Shown piece after piece: positions 51,397-60,116 of a stretch of 64,000 bases of DNA. The position numbers were made by a program, and so were the translations under genes. Within the stretch, counting starts at the first letter, position 1; each line of letters begins with the position of its first letter. The notes below the pieces were generated by a model that was not told the origin of the DNA, searched no databases, and was given only the letters and a program-made list of their open reading frames with translations. The stretch covers positions 1 to 64,000 of the forward strand of contig JAFWZW010000024.1 of NCBI GenBank assembly GCA_017517325.1, read 5' to 3'. This DNA is from Clostridia bacterium (GTDB taxonomy: Bacteria; Bacillota; Clostridia; Oscillospirales; SIG627).

Positions 51397-53169
51397 TTAC
51401 TTCTCTTCCCGATTCACAAGAGCAATGGCAAGCTCGTCCAAGGACTCCTGGGGTACGGGAGCAGGACACTGAGTCATAATCTCGCAAGCATTTTGCACCT
51501 TGGGGAATGCGATACAATCGCGAATGGCATCCAGCCCAAGCAGAAGGCTGACCAGACGGTCAAAGCCGAAGGCAAGGCCTGCGTGAGGGGGAACACCGTA
51601 ACGGAAGGCTTCCAACAAAAAGCCGAATTTTACTTCTGCTTCTTCCTTGGTCAAGCCGATGATATCAAATACCTTTTGCTGAACGTCGCGACGATGGATT
51701 CTCACGGAACCGCCGCCTGCTTCCCAGCCATTTATAACGATATCGTAAGCCTTGGCGCGCACCTGCTCGGGTGCAGTATCCAGAAGGGGAAGATCTTCGT
51801 CCTTGGGGCTGGTGAAGGGGTGATGCATCGCCTTATACTTGCCGGTCTCTTCATCACGCTCGAACATGGGGAAATCGGTTACCCAAAGGAGGGAGAAGGA
51901 TTTGGGATCGTAAAAGCCGAACTGCTCACCGCACTTGGAACGAAGAGCCCCCAAAGAATCAAATACCACCTGATTCTTCGTATCAGCAACCACGAAGAGC
52001 ACGTCACCCTTTTCAAAGCCACAGGCCTTTTCGATGGCAACGTTTTCTTCCTCGGTGAGGAATTTTGCGTAAGAAGAGGTCTTTTCTTCCCCGCCCTTCA
52101 ACCAGGCAAGCCCTTTGGCACGGTAGGTTTTGACAAAATCAGTCAGCTTGTCGATCTCTTTACGGCTCATACGGTCTGCCACGCCCTTGACGTTGATAGC
52201 GCGAACGGAGCCTCCCTCTGCCACGGCACCGGAAAACACCTTAAACCCGCAATTTTCTACGATGGAGGAAAGGTTTATGAGCTTCATATCAAAGCGAAGG
52301 TCCGGCTTATCGGAGCCGTAGTTTTCCATGGCTTCCTTCCAAGGAAGTCGGGGAAGGGGGGTGGGGATCTCGATGCCAAGCTCTTCGCGGAAGATCTTCT
52401 TCAAGAAGCCTTCGTTGATGCTCATAACGTCATCCTCGTCCACAAAGGACATTTCCAGATCCAGCTGAGTAAATTCAGGCTGACGGTCTGCGCGAAGGTC
52501 CTCGTCACGGAAGCATTTTGTGATCTGCATATAGCGGTCAAAGCCGGAGACCATCAAAAGCTGCTTGTAAAGCTGAGGAGATTGGGGCAATGCGTAAAAG
52601 GAGCCGGGATGAACGCGGCTGGGAACCAGATAGTCTCTGGCGCCTTCCGGGGTGGATTTAATGAGAACGGGGGTCTCGATCTCCAAAAAGCCTTGGGTAT
52701 CAAAATAATCACGGGCGCTTTTTGCCAGTTTGTGACGGAAGCGCAAATTGTTCTGAAGCTGGGGGTGACGCAGGTTCAGGTAGCGGTATTTCAGCCGCGT
52801 CTCTTCCTTTACGTCCATAGAATTGAGCACCTCAAAGGGCGGGGTTTCGGCTTCAGACAAAATTTCCATTTTATCTACGGCCACTTCGATCTGACCGGTG
52901 GGAAGGTTGGGGTTTACGGCACCCTCGCCACGAGGGCGGATCACGCCTTCGGCAGACAGAACGAACTCTGCGCGTACGCCGAACGCCATAGAAAACAGCT
53001 CCTTGGGCGTATTTTCATCAAAAGCGAGCTGCAAAATGCCGCTACGGTCTCTCAAATCGATGAAGATCAGGGAGCCGAGGTCGCGCTGCTTTTGCACCCA
53101 ACCGCAGACCTTTACTCTCGTTCCAATGTCTTTCGCCCCAAAGGAGGCACAATAATCAGTTCTTTGCAT
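51397..53169 (-). CDS. aspS: Aspartyl-tRNA synthetase, bacterial type
   Basis: 590 aa. N-terminal OB-fold (about 15-105), class II core with motif 2 FRDEDLRADRQPEFTQ, the bacterial GAD insertion (about 285-420), and motif 3 GLAFGFDRLVSLLLG. ATG with AGAAGGA. Lies between the methylglyoxal-synthase homologue (45 bp) and the ABC set (31 bp), with no T-box. The C-terminal end is standard. Confidence 0.97.
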   Translation of the reverse strand: MQRTDYCASFGAKDIGTRVKVCGWVQKQRDLGSLIFIDLRDRSGILQLAFDENTPKELFSMAFGVRAEFVLSAEGVIRPRGEGAVNPNLPTGQIEVAVDKMEILSEAETPPFEVLNSMDVKEETRLKYRYLNLRHPQLQNNLRFRHKLAKSARDYFDTQGFLEIETPVLIKSTPEGARDYLVPSRVHPGSFYALPQSPQLYKQLLMVSGFDRYMQITKCFRDEDLRADRQPEFTQLDLEMSFVDEDDVMSINEGFLKKIFREELGIEIPTPLPRLPWKEAMENYGSDKPDLRFDMKLINLSSIVENCGFKVFSGAVAEGGSVRAINVKGVADRMSRKEIDKLTDFVKTYRAKGLAWLKGGEEKTSSYAKFLTEEENVAIEKACGFEKGDVLFVVADTKNQVVFDSLGALRSKCGEQFGFYDPKSFSLLWVTDFPMFERDEETGKYKAMHHPFTSPKDEDLPLLDTAPEQVRAKAYDIVINGWEAGGGSVRIHRRDVQQKVFDIIGLTKEEAEVKFGFLLEAFRYGVPPHAGLAFGFDRLVSLLLGLDAIRDCIAFPKVQNACEIMTQCPAPVPQESLDELAIALVNREEK

Positions 53170-53214
53170 GGTTTCGATCCTTCTATTTTGATTTTATAAT
53201 TTCTCTTTTCAACT

Positions 53215-53610
53215 TCAGCGCATATTTTCGCGCCAATCCAGATCCCCTCTGCCAAGAGCCATAATGATGGTCTCGGCAGTAGCAAGGTTGGTAGCAAGAG
53301 GGAGATTGTATGCGTCGCAAAGGCGGATCAACTCCGCATCGTACACGTCCAGCTCCTCACCGGCACCGGCACTTCTAAGATAAAGCACGATATCGATCTC
53401 ACCGTAAGCGATACGGGAATTGATCTGTTCTCTACCGCCGGAGGCACCGCCCAAAAGGGTTTCAACCGAAAGGCCGGTGGCTTCCGAAACGATCCTGCCG
53501 GTGGTTGCAGTAGCAAAGAGCGCATGCTTGGAAAGAATACCGCTGTAGGCAATACAAAGCTGCGCCATCAACTCTTTTTTATCATCCTGTGCGATCAGTG
53601 CTATCTGCAT
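53215..53610 (-). CDS. Methylglyoxal-synthase-like protein with substituted active site
   Basis: 131 aa, single MGS-fold domain. The opening IALIAQDDKKELM, the phosphate loop FATATTG, and C-terminal NLPLATNLATAETII are clearly homologous. Aligned by eye to E. coli MgsA, however, His19 is Gln, Asp71 (GGDQQ) is Arg (GGREQ), and the DPL...PHDPD segment with Asp91, His98 and Asp101 is replaced by RSAGAGEELDVY. So catalysis of DHAP to methylglyoxal is unlikely, and a binding or regulatory role is more plausible. ATG 53610 with GGAGGG; in-frame upstream codons overlap the MinD-like gene and lack a ribosome site. Confidence 0.85.
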   Translation of the reverse strand: MQIALIAQDDKKELMAQLCIAYSGILSKHALFATATTGRIVSEATGLSVETLLGGASGGREQINSRIAYGEIDIVLYLRSAGAGEELDVYDAELIRLCDAYNLPLATNLATAETIIMALGRGDLDWRENMR

Positions 53611-53656
53611 ATTTGATCCCTCCGTTATTTTATGGTTTGATATAGCTTGAATTTTT

Positions 53657-54433
53657 TCAGTAAAAGCGAATCCGTTTTCGTTTAGGCATAACGCCTGAAA
53701 ACAGAGGCACCGTTTCACCCATCAGGCGAAGCGCAACGTTTGCTGCCGCATTCCCCACAAGACTTTTTTTGTTGGCGGCAAGGGGAACACCTTTTGCAAG
53801 AGAGCGCTCTGCCCCCTCGTCAAAGGGAATGACACCTAAAATGGGAACGCTGGTGCGCATAATCACCTCCACCACTCGAAAAGGATTATCTCCCGGGCGC
53901 GACACGTGGAAGCTATTTAAAAGCAGTTTTGCTTTTTCCGGGCTCTTGAGCCGCATAGCACACCGTTCCGCAGCGCGGATGGCAGTGGGTGCGGAGGTGG
54001 TGACCAAAAGGGTCTGATCCACCAAGGGGCAGTCCTCCAAAAAACGAAATGCGGCACCGCCGCCTGCAGGCATATCAAAAATTACCGCATCAAACCGATC
54101 CTTTACGTAAGCGATCAAAGCATCAAAATCTCGCTGTTCCACGTTTTCAAGAGCCATTTCGTTAAAGAATACCGGAGCGGAAAGGAAATACACGCCGTCA
54201 TCCCCCGAGACAAAAGCATCCTTGCGGGAGGCGGGGTCGTTTAACAGATCCAGAAAGGTGGGGAGAACGGAATCCTCTCTGCCCAGCGCAATATCAAGCC
54301 CGCCGGTACCGAGATCCATATCCACCGCAAGAACGCGCTTGCCAAGGCGAGCCATAGCGTAAGCAAGACTGGCGGAAAAAACGGTTTTACCCACACCGCC
54401 TTTTAAGCTGGTTACCACGATGATCTGTCCCAC
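53657..54433 (-). CDS. MinD/ParA-type P-loop ATPase
   Basis: 258 aa. Deviant Walker A KGGVGKT (about 11-17), switch I DMDLGTGGLD, Walker B VIFDMPAGGG. Resembles MinD but ends KRKRIRFY, not a clear amphipathic membrane-targeting helix. No minC or minE adjacent. The mgsA-like gene follows by 46 bp; in several Clostridia minD-minE-rodA-mgsA are linked, so this may be a reduced version. GTG 54433 is chosen because GGGGAGGA ends 6 nt before it; a GTG at 54439 touches that site. Confidence 0.82.
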   Translation of the reverse strand: MGQIIVVTSLKGGVGKTVFSASLAYAMARLGKRVLAVDMDLGTGGLDIALGREDSVLPTFLDLLNDPASRKDAFVSGDDGVYFLSAPVFFNEMALENVEQRDFDALIAYVKDRFDAVIFDMPAGGGAAFRFLEDCPLVDQTLLVTTSAPTAIRAAERCAMRLKSPEKAKLLLNSFHVSRPGDNPFRVVEVIMRTSVPILGVIPFDEGAERSLAKGVPLAANKKSLVGNAAANVALRLMGETVPLFSGVMPKRKRIRFY

Positions 54434-54511
54434 AAGCACTCCTCCCCTGCCGACAATACAGACGGCAAACGATTTTCGAAAACCGCAAAATTACCGATTT
54501 TCATTCAAGGT

Positions 54512-54540
54512 ATTCTACCATAAATGTGGGTTTGCGTCAA
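54512..54540 (-). promoter_or_regulatory. Promoter of the MinD-like/aspS/ABC operon
   Basis: Minus strand TTGACG (54540-54535), 17-bp spacer, TAGAAT (54517-54512); leader about 70 nt. Confidence 0.88.
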
Positions 54541-54662
54541 TATTTTTTGTCTTTTTCGGCACTTTACACGAAAGAAAATAGAAAAATTTGGCATAAAATT
54601 TTAGATCGTTTTCTTCTCTTTCACACTATTTTCACAAAAGAAAACAAAATACCCAAAACACC

Positions 54663-54691
54663 TTGATTTTCCGCTAAAATTCGTCTATAAT
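54663..54691 (+). promoter_or_regulatory. Promoter of metK
   Basis: TTGATT (54663-54668), 17-bp spacer, TATAAT (54686-54691). The leader of about 35 nt is too short for a SAM riboswitch. The stretch 54541-54662 between the two divergent promoters is A/T-rich without other signals I can name. Confidence 0.88.
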
Positions 54692-54732
54692 ATTGTAAAG
54701 TTTGCAACAAAAAATTTCGTAAGGATGAAAAT

Positions 54733-55866
54733 ATGAGACAGTTTTTTACTTCAGAATCCGTAACAGAAGGACATCCCGACAAGATCTGCGATCAGATCTC
54801 CGATGCCGTTTTAGATGAGATCCTCAAGGTTGACCCTACCGCCCGCGTTGCTTGCGAAACAGCCGTTACCACCGGCCTCGTTCTGGTAATGGGCGAGATC
54901 ACTACCACCGCTTCCATCGATTTTCAGAAGATCGTCAGAGAAACCATCCGTGAGATCGGCTATGACAGGGCCAAATTCGGCTTCGATTGCGATACCTGCG
55001 CCGTAATCAGCTCCGTTCATCAGCAATCCCCCGATATTGCTATGGGTGTTGATGCAGAAGGAGCGGGTGACCAAGGTATGATGTTCGGCTACGCCTGCGA
55101 CGAGACCCTCGAGCTGATGCCCCTTCCCATTTCCCTCTCCCACGCTTTGGCAAAAACGCTCACAAACGCAAGAAAGAGCGGCGTTCTCCCCTATCTTCGC
55201 CCCGACGGAAAGACCCAGGTTACCGTGGAATACCGCGATGGCATTCCCGCACGGGTCGAGACCATTGTTGTATCTTCTCAGCACGGAGCCGAGGTAGATC
55301 AGGAGACCATCCGTAAAGACGTTATCAAGCACGTGATCACCCCCACCATCCCCAAGAATCTGATGGATAAGAATACCAAGATCCTGGTTAACCCCACCGG
55401 TCGCTTCGTAGTAGGCGGCCCCCAAGGCGACAGCGGTCTGACAGGCAGGAAGATCATCGTGGATACCTACGGCGGTTATTCCCGTCACGGCGGCGGTGCC
55501 TTTTCAGGAAAAGACCCCACCAAGGTTGACAGAAGCGCTTCCTACGCTGCTCGCTACCTTGCCAAAAACGTGGTTGCCGCAGGGCTCGCTTCCAAGTGCG
55601 AGGTGCAGATCTCTTACGCCATCGGTGTGGCAGAGCCCACCTCCGTTCTGGTTGATACCTTCGGAACCGGCGTTCTTTCCGACGAAGCCATTGCCCTTAC
55701 CCTTCGCGAGCTGGTAGATCTTACCCCGCGCGGAATCATCACCACCTTGGATCTGCGCAGACCCATCTACAAGCCCTTCGCCGCTTACGGCCACATGGGC
55801 AGAGAAGAGTTGAATGCTCCTTGGGAAAAGACGGATCTTGCAGAAAAGCTAAAAAAATTGAAATAA
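54733..55866 (+). CDS. metK: S-adenosylmethionine synthetase
   Basis: Makes SAM from methionine and ATP. 377 aa; [25 protein letters not shown] loop [40 protein letters not shown], and [21 protein letters not shown] with GTAAGGATG upstream. Single gene between its promoter and the terminator at 55878. Confidence 0.98.
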   Translation: MRQFFTSESVTEGHPDKICDQISDAVLDEILKVDPTARVACETAVTTGLVLVMGEITTTASIDFQKIVRETIREIGYDRAKFGFDCDTCAVISSVHQQSPDIAMGVDAEGAGDQGMMFGYACDETLELMPLPISLSHALAKTLTNARKSGVLPYLRPDGKTQVTVEYRDGIPARVETIVVSSQHGAEVDQETIRKDVIKHVITPTIPKNLMDKNTKILVNPTGRFVVGGPQGDSGLTGRKIIVDTYGGYSRHGGGAFSGKDPTKVDRSASYAARYLAKNVVAAGLASKCEVQISYAIGVAEPTSVLVDTFGTGVLSDEAIALTLRELVDLTPRGIITTLDLRRPIYKPFAAYGHMGREELNAPWEKTDLAEKLKKLK

Positions 55867-55877
55867 TCCGAAATACC

Positions 55878-55919
55878 AAAAAATCCATTTCCAAAATAAA
55901 TTTGGAAATGGATTTTTTT
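55878..55919. terminator. Bidirectional terminator between metK and the PIG-L gene
   Basis: Stem of about 18 bp (AAAATCCATTTCCAAA/TTTGGAAATGGATTTT core), short loop and T-runs on both sides. Confidence 0.9.
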
Positions 55920-55920
55920 A

Positions 55921-57378
55921 TCAGCGTCTGCGGCGACGGCGTATTTGCAAAAGGAAGCTGACGATGATCGAAAGGGTCAAAAGCACCAGCACGGAAAGAA
56001 GGATCATCATTTTTCTTTGCTTTGCCTCCAATTCTCTCATCACCCGTGCTTCTTCCTCCGCAAGGGCGGCAAGACGGGCTTTTTCCAGACGCTCCGATTC
56101 TTCGCGGGCAAGGCGCTCCGCTTCCTCCTTTTGGCGCTTTTCTTCCTCCAGTGCGGCAAAGCGCTGACGGGCAAGTTCTTCCGCCTGCTCCTTCCGACTT
56201 TTGAGGTTTTCAAAGAAATCGTTTTTCGACACGTCCTCCCCTACGCGGGAAAGATACAGACCGTATTGGCAGGGGGAATGGGTCTTGATCTGACTTGCGG
56301 CAGTGATCTCCCCCGCATTGCCGTTCAGCCAACGGCGAAACCAAGTATACTGCTGAGAATCGTGACACGCAAAGCCTTCTTTTGTCACCTGAAAGGCGGT
56401 CTTTCCTCCAAAGGCGGCAAGGGGAATATCCCAATTCAACACGATGGGTTGTTCCGGATACAGATGCAAATAAGTTTTAGGCACCTCCCAAACACCGTAT
56501 ATTTCAGCGCTTTCAGGAAAGCTTGCGGCATCCCCCGCGATGTTTACCGCCTCCTGCAGAGTGGCGGAATTGAGCCTGTGCTGACCGTGACCGTATTCCC
56601 CCAAGGGATCGTGCCCCACTACCACCAAGGGTTGGAAGCGACGGAGCATTTCCACCTGAAAGGAGACCACTGCTTCACGGGAGAACCCGCGTGAGGCAAA
56701 CTGGCCTGCGGCAGCGGCTTCACTTTCGCTGTAAAGATCGGGAAAAGGGCTGATCACGGGATAATTTTTGACCCCTACGGTCCAGAGCCCTCGGAGCAGC
56801 TCGTGACGGCGCATCGGCTCGTTTTTATGGTCAGTAAAATAGATCACCTGCACTGCAAGGTCACGCTCCCCTGCATAATAAGGAAGAACCCCTGCGAAGA
56901 AGAGCTGTTCGTCATCGGCGTGGGTGGTCATCAAGCAGAGATCCGCCTTTCCGCAAGGCTCCTGCCACTTTTGCACCCAAGAAGGGGTTTCCCCCGCAAA
57001 GGCGTAAATCTCCAAAATGGAAACCTGCGCGTCAAAGCGAAGGGTCACGCTGCCCTTGCCTTCTCCGAAGAGATACACCAGATCCACGTATTCCCGCAGA
57101 AACTGTGCGCGGATCTTACACTCCGCACCGTCAACGATCAAAGTAAAATCCGTTGGGGTATCGAAAAACAAAAGGTATAGCCCCTCCATAGGCGTGGCGG
57201 AATTTACCGTCACCTCCCCGGTAACGGCACGGGTATTTTCATTTCGGTCCACAAGGCGGGAAAGATTCGGAGAGGCGGCAAGCGAAAGGCTTTCCCCCTG
57301 CGCACCTGCGGAAACGGTAAGCCCGCCCACAAGAAGGGCAACCGCTAAAAAGATCCAAATATATTTCAAACACTTCAT
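55921..57378 (-). CDS. Exported, membrane-anchored PIG-L-family deacetylase
   Basis: 485 aa. Signal peptide (about 1-27), an N-terminal beta domain (to about 140), PIG-L/LmbE zinc domain with THADDEQLF, RRHELLRGLWTVG and HDPLGEYGHGQH (metal and catalytic residues intact), a further beta region, then a Glu/Arg/Ala coiled coil (about 395-455) and a C-terminal TM ending in an Arg run. PIG-L enzymes remove acetyl from GlcNAc-type substrates; outside the membrane, a wall or teichoic sugar is a natural target, though this is inference. ATG 57378 overlaps the HAD stop by 4 bp (ATGA). Confidence 0.82.
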   Translation of the reverse strand: MKCLKYIWIFLAVALLVGGLTVSAGAQGESLSLAASPNLSRLVDRNENTRAVTGEVTVNSATPMEGLYLLFFDTPTDFTLIVDGAECKIRAQFLREYVDLVYLFGEGKGSVTLRFDAQVSILEIYAFAGETPSWVQKWQEPCGKADLCLMTTHADDEQLFFAGVLPYYAGERDLAVQVIYFTDHKNEPMRRHELLRGLWTVGVKNYPVISPFPDLYSESEAAAAGQFASRGFSREAVVSFQVEMLRRFQPLVVVGHDPLGEYGHGQHRLNSATLQEAVNIAGDAASFPESAEIYGVWEVPKTYLHLYPEQPIVLNWDIPLAAFGGKTAFQVTKEGFACHDSQQYTWFRRWLNGNAGEITAASQIKTHSPCQYGLYLSRVGEDVSKNDFFENLKSRKEQAEELARQRFAALEEEKRQKEEAERLAREESERLEKARLAALAEEEARVMRELEAKQRKMMILLSVLVLLTLSIIVSFLLQIRRRRRR

Positions 57379-58022
57379 GAGAACAGCGCCTTTCTGCAAT
57401 CTTCAACGGTGGTGCACAGAGCGTCGGCCCCTGCTTTTTCCAGCTCCTCGCGGGAACCGTAGCCGTAAAGAACCCCCACGGTTTTCATACCGAATTTTTT
57501 ACCGCCGAGAATATCGTATTCCCGATCCCCTACCATGGTACACGCTTCGGGCAGAGCTCCTACAAGCCCCATAGCGTGAGCAATCACGTCCTCCTTTTTG
57601 AAGCGGCTCACCTCATCCATCGTGGCACCGCTGACGGCGCAAAAATAAGAACGAATGGAAAAATGCTCCAGAATGCGAAGAGCAAATTCCTCCGGTTTGG
57701 AGGTAGCCAGTACCAATTGATAGCCTGCCGCCTTCAGGTCGGATAAAAGGGCGGGAATCCCCTCGTACAATTGATTTTCGAAAATTCCCTGACGGGAAAA
57801 ATACGTTTGAAAACGCTTCACCGCTTCCAGACCTTTTTCGTGGGGAAATCCGTAATACTTTTCAAAGGAATCCACCAAAGGTGGGCCGATGAAGGGATAA
57901 AGCTTTTCCCTGTCAGTCTCCACGATCCCATAGGTGGAAAGGGCGTACATAACGGAATTGGTGATCCCAAGGCCCGGATCGGTCAGGGTACCGTCTAAAT
58001 CAAAAAAGACAAATTTTGACAT
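57375..58022 (-). CDS. HAD-superfamily phosphatase, phosphoglycolate-phosphatase-like
   Basis: 215 aa. HAD motif I FFDLDGTLTD (about 6-15), alpha-helical cap, motif II VLATSKPEEF, Lys in SRFKKEDVI, and motif IV MVGDREYDILGGKKFG. Family IA, similar to Gph or PpaX; exact substrate unknown. ATG 58022 chosen with AGAGGA upstream. 8 bp after the unknown gene. Confidence 0.87.
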   Translation of the reverse strand: MSKFVFFDLDGTLTDPGLGITNSVMYALSTYGIVETDREKLYPFIGPPLVDSFEKYYGFPHEKGLEAVKRFQTYFSRQGIFENQLYEGIPALLSDLKAAGYQLVLATSKPEEFALRILEHFSIRSYFCAVSGATMDEVSRFKKEDVIAHAMGLVGALPEACTMVGDREYDILGGKKFGMKTVGVLYGYGSREELEKAGADALCTTVEDCRKALFS

Positions 58023-58030
58023 ATTTCCTC

Positions 58031-59161
58031 TCAAAAACAAATCTTATACAGCCGCAGGCATCGGCTTCCGTCAGCGCGGGCGATGGAAACGGCAAGAACG
58101 TTTTCATAAACGAAAACGGCTTTTTCGAAATTTTCCCCTTCTCCCAAAGCGGAAAGGAGAGAAAAGCTTCTCTTTTCACTAAGCACCAGAACGTCATCCT
58201 TCTCCTTCATAGACGCAACGGCGTATTCCCCTGCGGGAGAAACGGAAAGGATCTCACCGGAGCCGTAGCCCTCAAGACGTGGGCTTTTGTGCTCGGTACC
58301 CAAAAGAAGATGGCTCCAGAACAGACGGATGGCGCCTTCCTTTTCCTCTTTCACGTCAAGCCTTTGAGCGTAGAGACGGTCGACGGTCTTGCCGTAATCT
58401 CCTTTGGGATCCAAAAGGGAGGCGGCCGTTTCACCGGTGGCACAATCCAGTGCCACGTAAACCTCACCCTCATCCCCTTCGGCAATAAAATACGCCTGCG
58501 TATTTCCCACGAAGGCTCCGAATCTCACGCTATTGCCGTATTTCTTCAGAGAATAGGTTTTAACCTCAACCACCCGCAGGCTGTCATCCATAGGATCGGT
58601 GCGGTAAACGGTGACCTCCTCGCCTTCCAAAGAAAGAGCGTAGGAAGCGTTGGCGGAAAAGGCGATCACGTCGGTTCCGTAGGGATCCACTCCCTCGACG
58701 GAATCTGAAAAAATGGGAAAGGAAAGCTTTTCGGCCGGAAGCACGCGGTATTTTTTGCCGTCTTCCTCAAGGTAGATCAGCTTTTCGGCGGTGCAAACGG
58801 GCCAGAAGGGCTCGTAGGCGGGATCGGCGGGATAAAAATTAGTGCAGGAAATACCGTAATCCAGCTGAGTATCCACTCGATAATAAGAAAACGCTTTTCC
58901 CTCCAAACCGAAGGGGGAAAGATCCAAATTGATCCGTTTCTTCTCCTCCAGCACCGCTCTCCCCACAGGCTGATAGAGGTAGGCGGTCTCACCGTCTTCC
59001 TTCAAAAGGAGCTTTCCGTTATAGTCGTACGCCCCCTCCAACTCCTTCAAGGGAGCAAGACCTGTGGCGGCGTAGCGCAGGGCCCAATGCAAAATGACCC
59101 CTACGAGCCCGAGCAAAAGCGCAAAGGCAACGCATAGGATCGCCAGATGTTTTTTCTTCAT
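58031..59161 (-). CDS. Exported or membrane-anchored protein of unknown function
   Basis: 376 aa. One N-terminal TM (about 5-27), then a beta-rich extracytoplasmic region with repeated short strands that could form a propeller (for example QAYFIAEGDEGEVYVALDCATGE). No family recognised. ATG 59161 with AAGGAGG. On the minus strand TACAAT (59190-59185) may be its minus-10, overlapping the divergent ywlE promoter, but the minus-35 is poor. Operon with the HAD and PIG-L genes. Confidence 0.7.
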   Translation of the reverse strand: MKKKHLAILCVAFALLLGLVGVILHWALRYAATGLAPLKELEGAYDYNGKLLLKEDGETAYLYQPVGRAVLEEKKRINLDLSPFGLEGKAFSYYRVDTQLDYGISCTNFYPADPAYEPFWPVCTAEKLIYLEEDGKKYRVLPAEKLSFPIFSDSVEGVDPYGTDVIAFSANASYALSLEGEEVTVYRTDPMDDSLRVVEVKTYSLKKYGNSVRFGAFVGNTQAYFIAEGDEGEVYVALDCATGETAASLLDPKGDYGKTVDRLYAQRLDVKEEKEGAIRLFWSHLLLGTEHKSPRLEGYGSGEILSVSPAGEYAVASMKEKDDVLVLSEKRSFSLLSALGEGENFEKAVFVYENVLAVSIARADGSRCLRLYKICF

Positions 59162-59185
59162 AAGGCTCCTCCTTAAAAAACAACA

Positions 59186-59214
59186 TTGTATTTTTCGAAC
59201 TTTTATGTTAGAAT
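59186..59214 (+). promoter_or_regulatory. Promoter of ywlE-rimI-tsaD
   Basis: TTGTAT (59186-59191), 17-bp spacer, TAGAAT (59209-59214). Confidence 0.78.
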
Positions 59215-59234
59215 GATCCTTGAGGTGAATTACC

Positions 59235-59666
59235 GTGAATATTTTATTGGTTTGTACCGGAAACACCTGCCGTTCACCGATGGCAGAGGCAATTTTGAAA
59301 AAGCTGGGTGAAGCCCGTGGGCTTTCCCTTTCCTGCACCTCCGCAGGGGTTTGCGCTTATCCGTCGTCTCCTATGTCACCGCAAGCAAAGAGCGTGCTGG
59401 AGGAATATTACGACGTTTACGGCTTTGATCACAAAGCCACCCCCATAACCCGTGATGCTTTGGAAAAGGCAGACCTTGTGATCGCGATGACAGAGGATCA
59501 CAGACAGCTTCTCGTTCAGAAATTCGGCTTTCACGAAAAGGTTGTGGTCATCCCCGGGGGCGTCAGCGACCCCTTCGGCGGTGATACCCTGCGCTATCTG
59601 CAGGCTGCAAGAGAAATCGAAGCAGGGCTTTTGACCCTTTTGGAAAAAGGGCAGATCCATGGTTGA
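59235..59666 (+). CDS. ywlE: Low-molecular-weight phosphatase, probable protein-arginine phosphatase
   Basis: 143 aa. P-loop CTGNTCRSP with Cys7, Arg13 and Ser14, and general-acid Asp in DPFGGD. Thr at position 11 of the loop is the residue that gives Bacillus YwlE its phosphoarginine specificity; tyrosine phosphatases of this fold usually have Ile or Leu there. No McsB kinase in the window. GTG start with TGAGGTGA. Overlaps rimI by 8 bp. Confidence 0.85.
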   Translation: MNILLVCTGNTCRSPMAEAILKKLGEARGLSLSCTSAGVCAYPSSPMSPQAKSVLEEYYDVYGFDHKATPITRDALEKADLVIAMTEDHRQLLVQKFGFHEKVVVIPGGVSDPFGGDTLRYLQAAREIEAGLLTLLEKGQIHG

Positions 59667-60096
59667 AATTACCCTGATATCCACGGAGAGCACCAAGGAA
59701 ATCGCCTCTTTGGAGGCAGCTCTTTTTTCCGACCCTTGGAGCGAAAAGGCTCTGGCCGATTTCTTCAGCGCCAAGCACGCACGGGGCCTTATTTGCCGCA
59801 TTCAGGGGGAATTTGCAGGATACCTTACGGGGAGCCTTATCTGCGGCGAAGGAGAGCTCCTGCGGATCGGTGTTGACCCGCGCTTCCGCCGCAAGGGGCT
59901 GGGCGCCCGCCTGATCCGACAATTCAGGCTTATGGCTGAAAACGAAGGGGCTGAGGTGCTGTTCCTTGAAGTGCGAAAAAGCAATACGGGGGCTGCGGCT
60001 CTCTATGAAGCCTGTGGCTTTGTAAAAACGGGCGAACGCAAGGGGTATTACCAAAGCCCCAAGGAAGACGCCCTGTTATATCAACTGAAACTATAA
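59659..60096 (+). CDS. rimI: Ribosomal-protein-S18-alanine N-acetyltransferase RimI-type GNAT
   Basis: 145 aa GNAT fold: acetyl-CoA motif DPRFRRKGLGARLI (about 73-86), then EVLFLEVRKSNTGAAALYEACGFVKTGERKGYY. The position directly before tsaD is the usual one for rimI in Firmicutes. Confidence 0.9.
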   Translation: MVEITLISTESTKEIASLEAALFSDPWSEKALADFFSAKHARGLICRIQGEFAGYLTGSLICGEGELLRIGVDPRFRRKGLGARLIRQFRLMAENEGAEVLFLEVRKSNTGAAALYEACGFVKTGERKGYYQSPKEDALLYQLKL

Positions 60097-60116
60097 ACCG
60101 AAGGAATGAATCCCAT

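Noticed and set aside
51493-53199. A 568-codon antisense frame over aspS
   Set aside because: aspS has all class II motifs; the antisense frame arises from codon bias.
54440-54732. SAM riboswitch before metK
   Set aside because: The SigA promoter lies only about 35 nt from the ATG and no SAM-I-like helices or terminator are visible.
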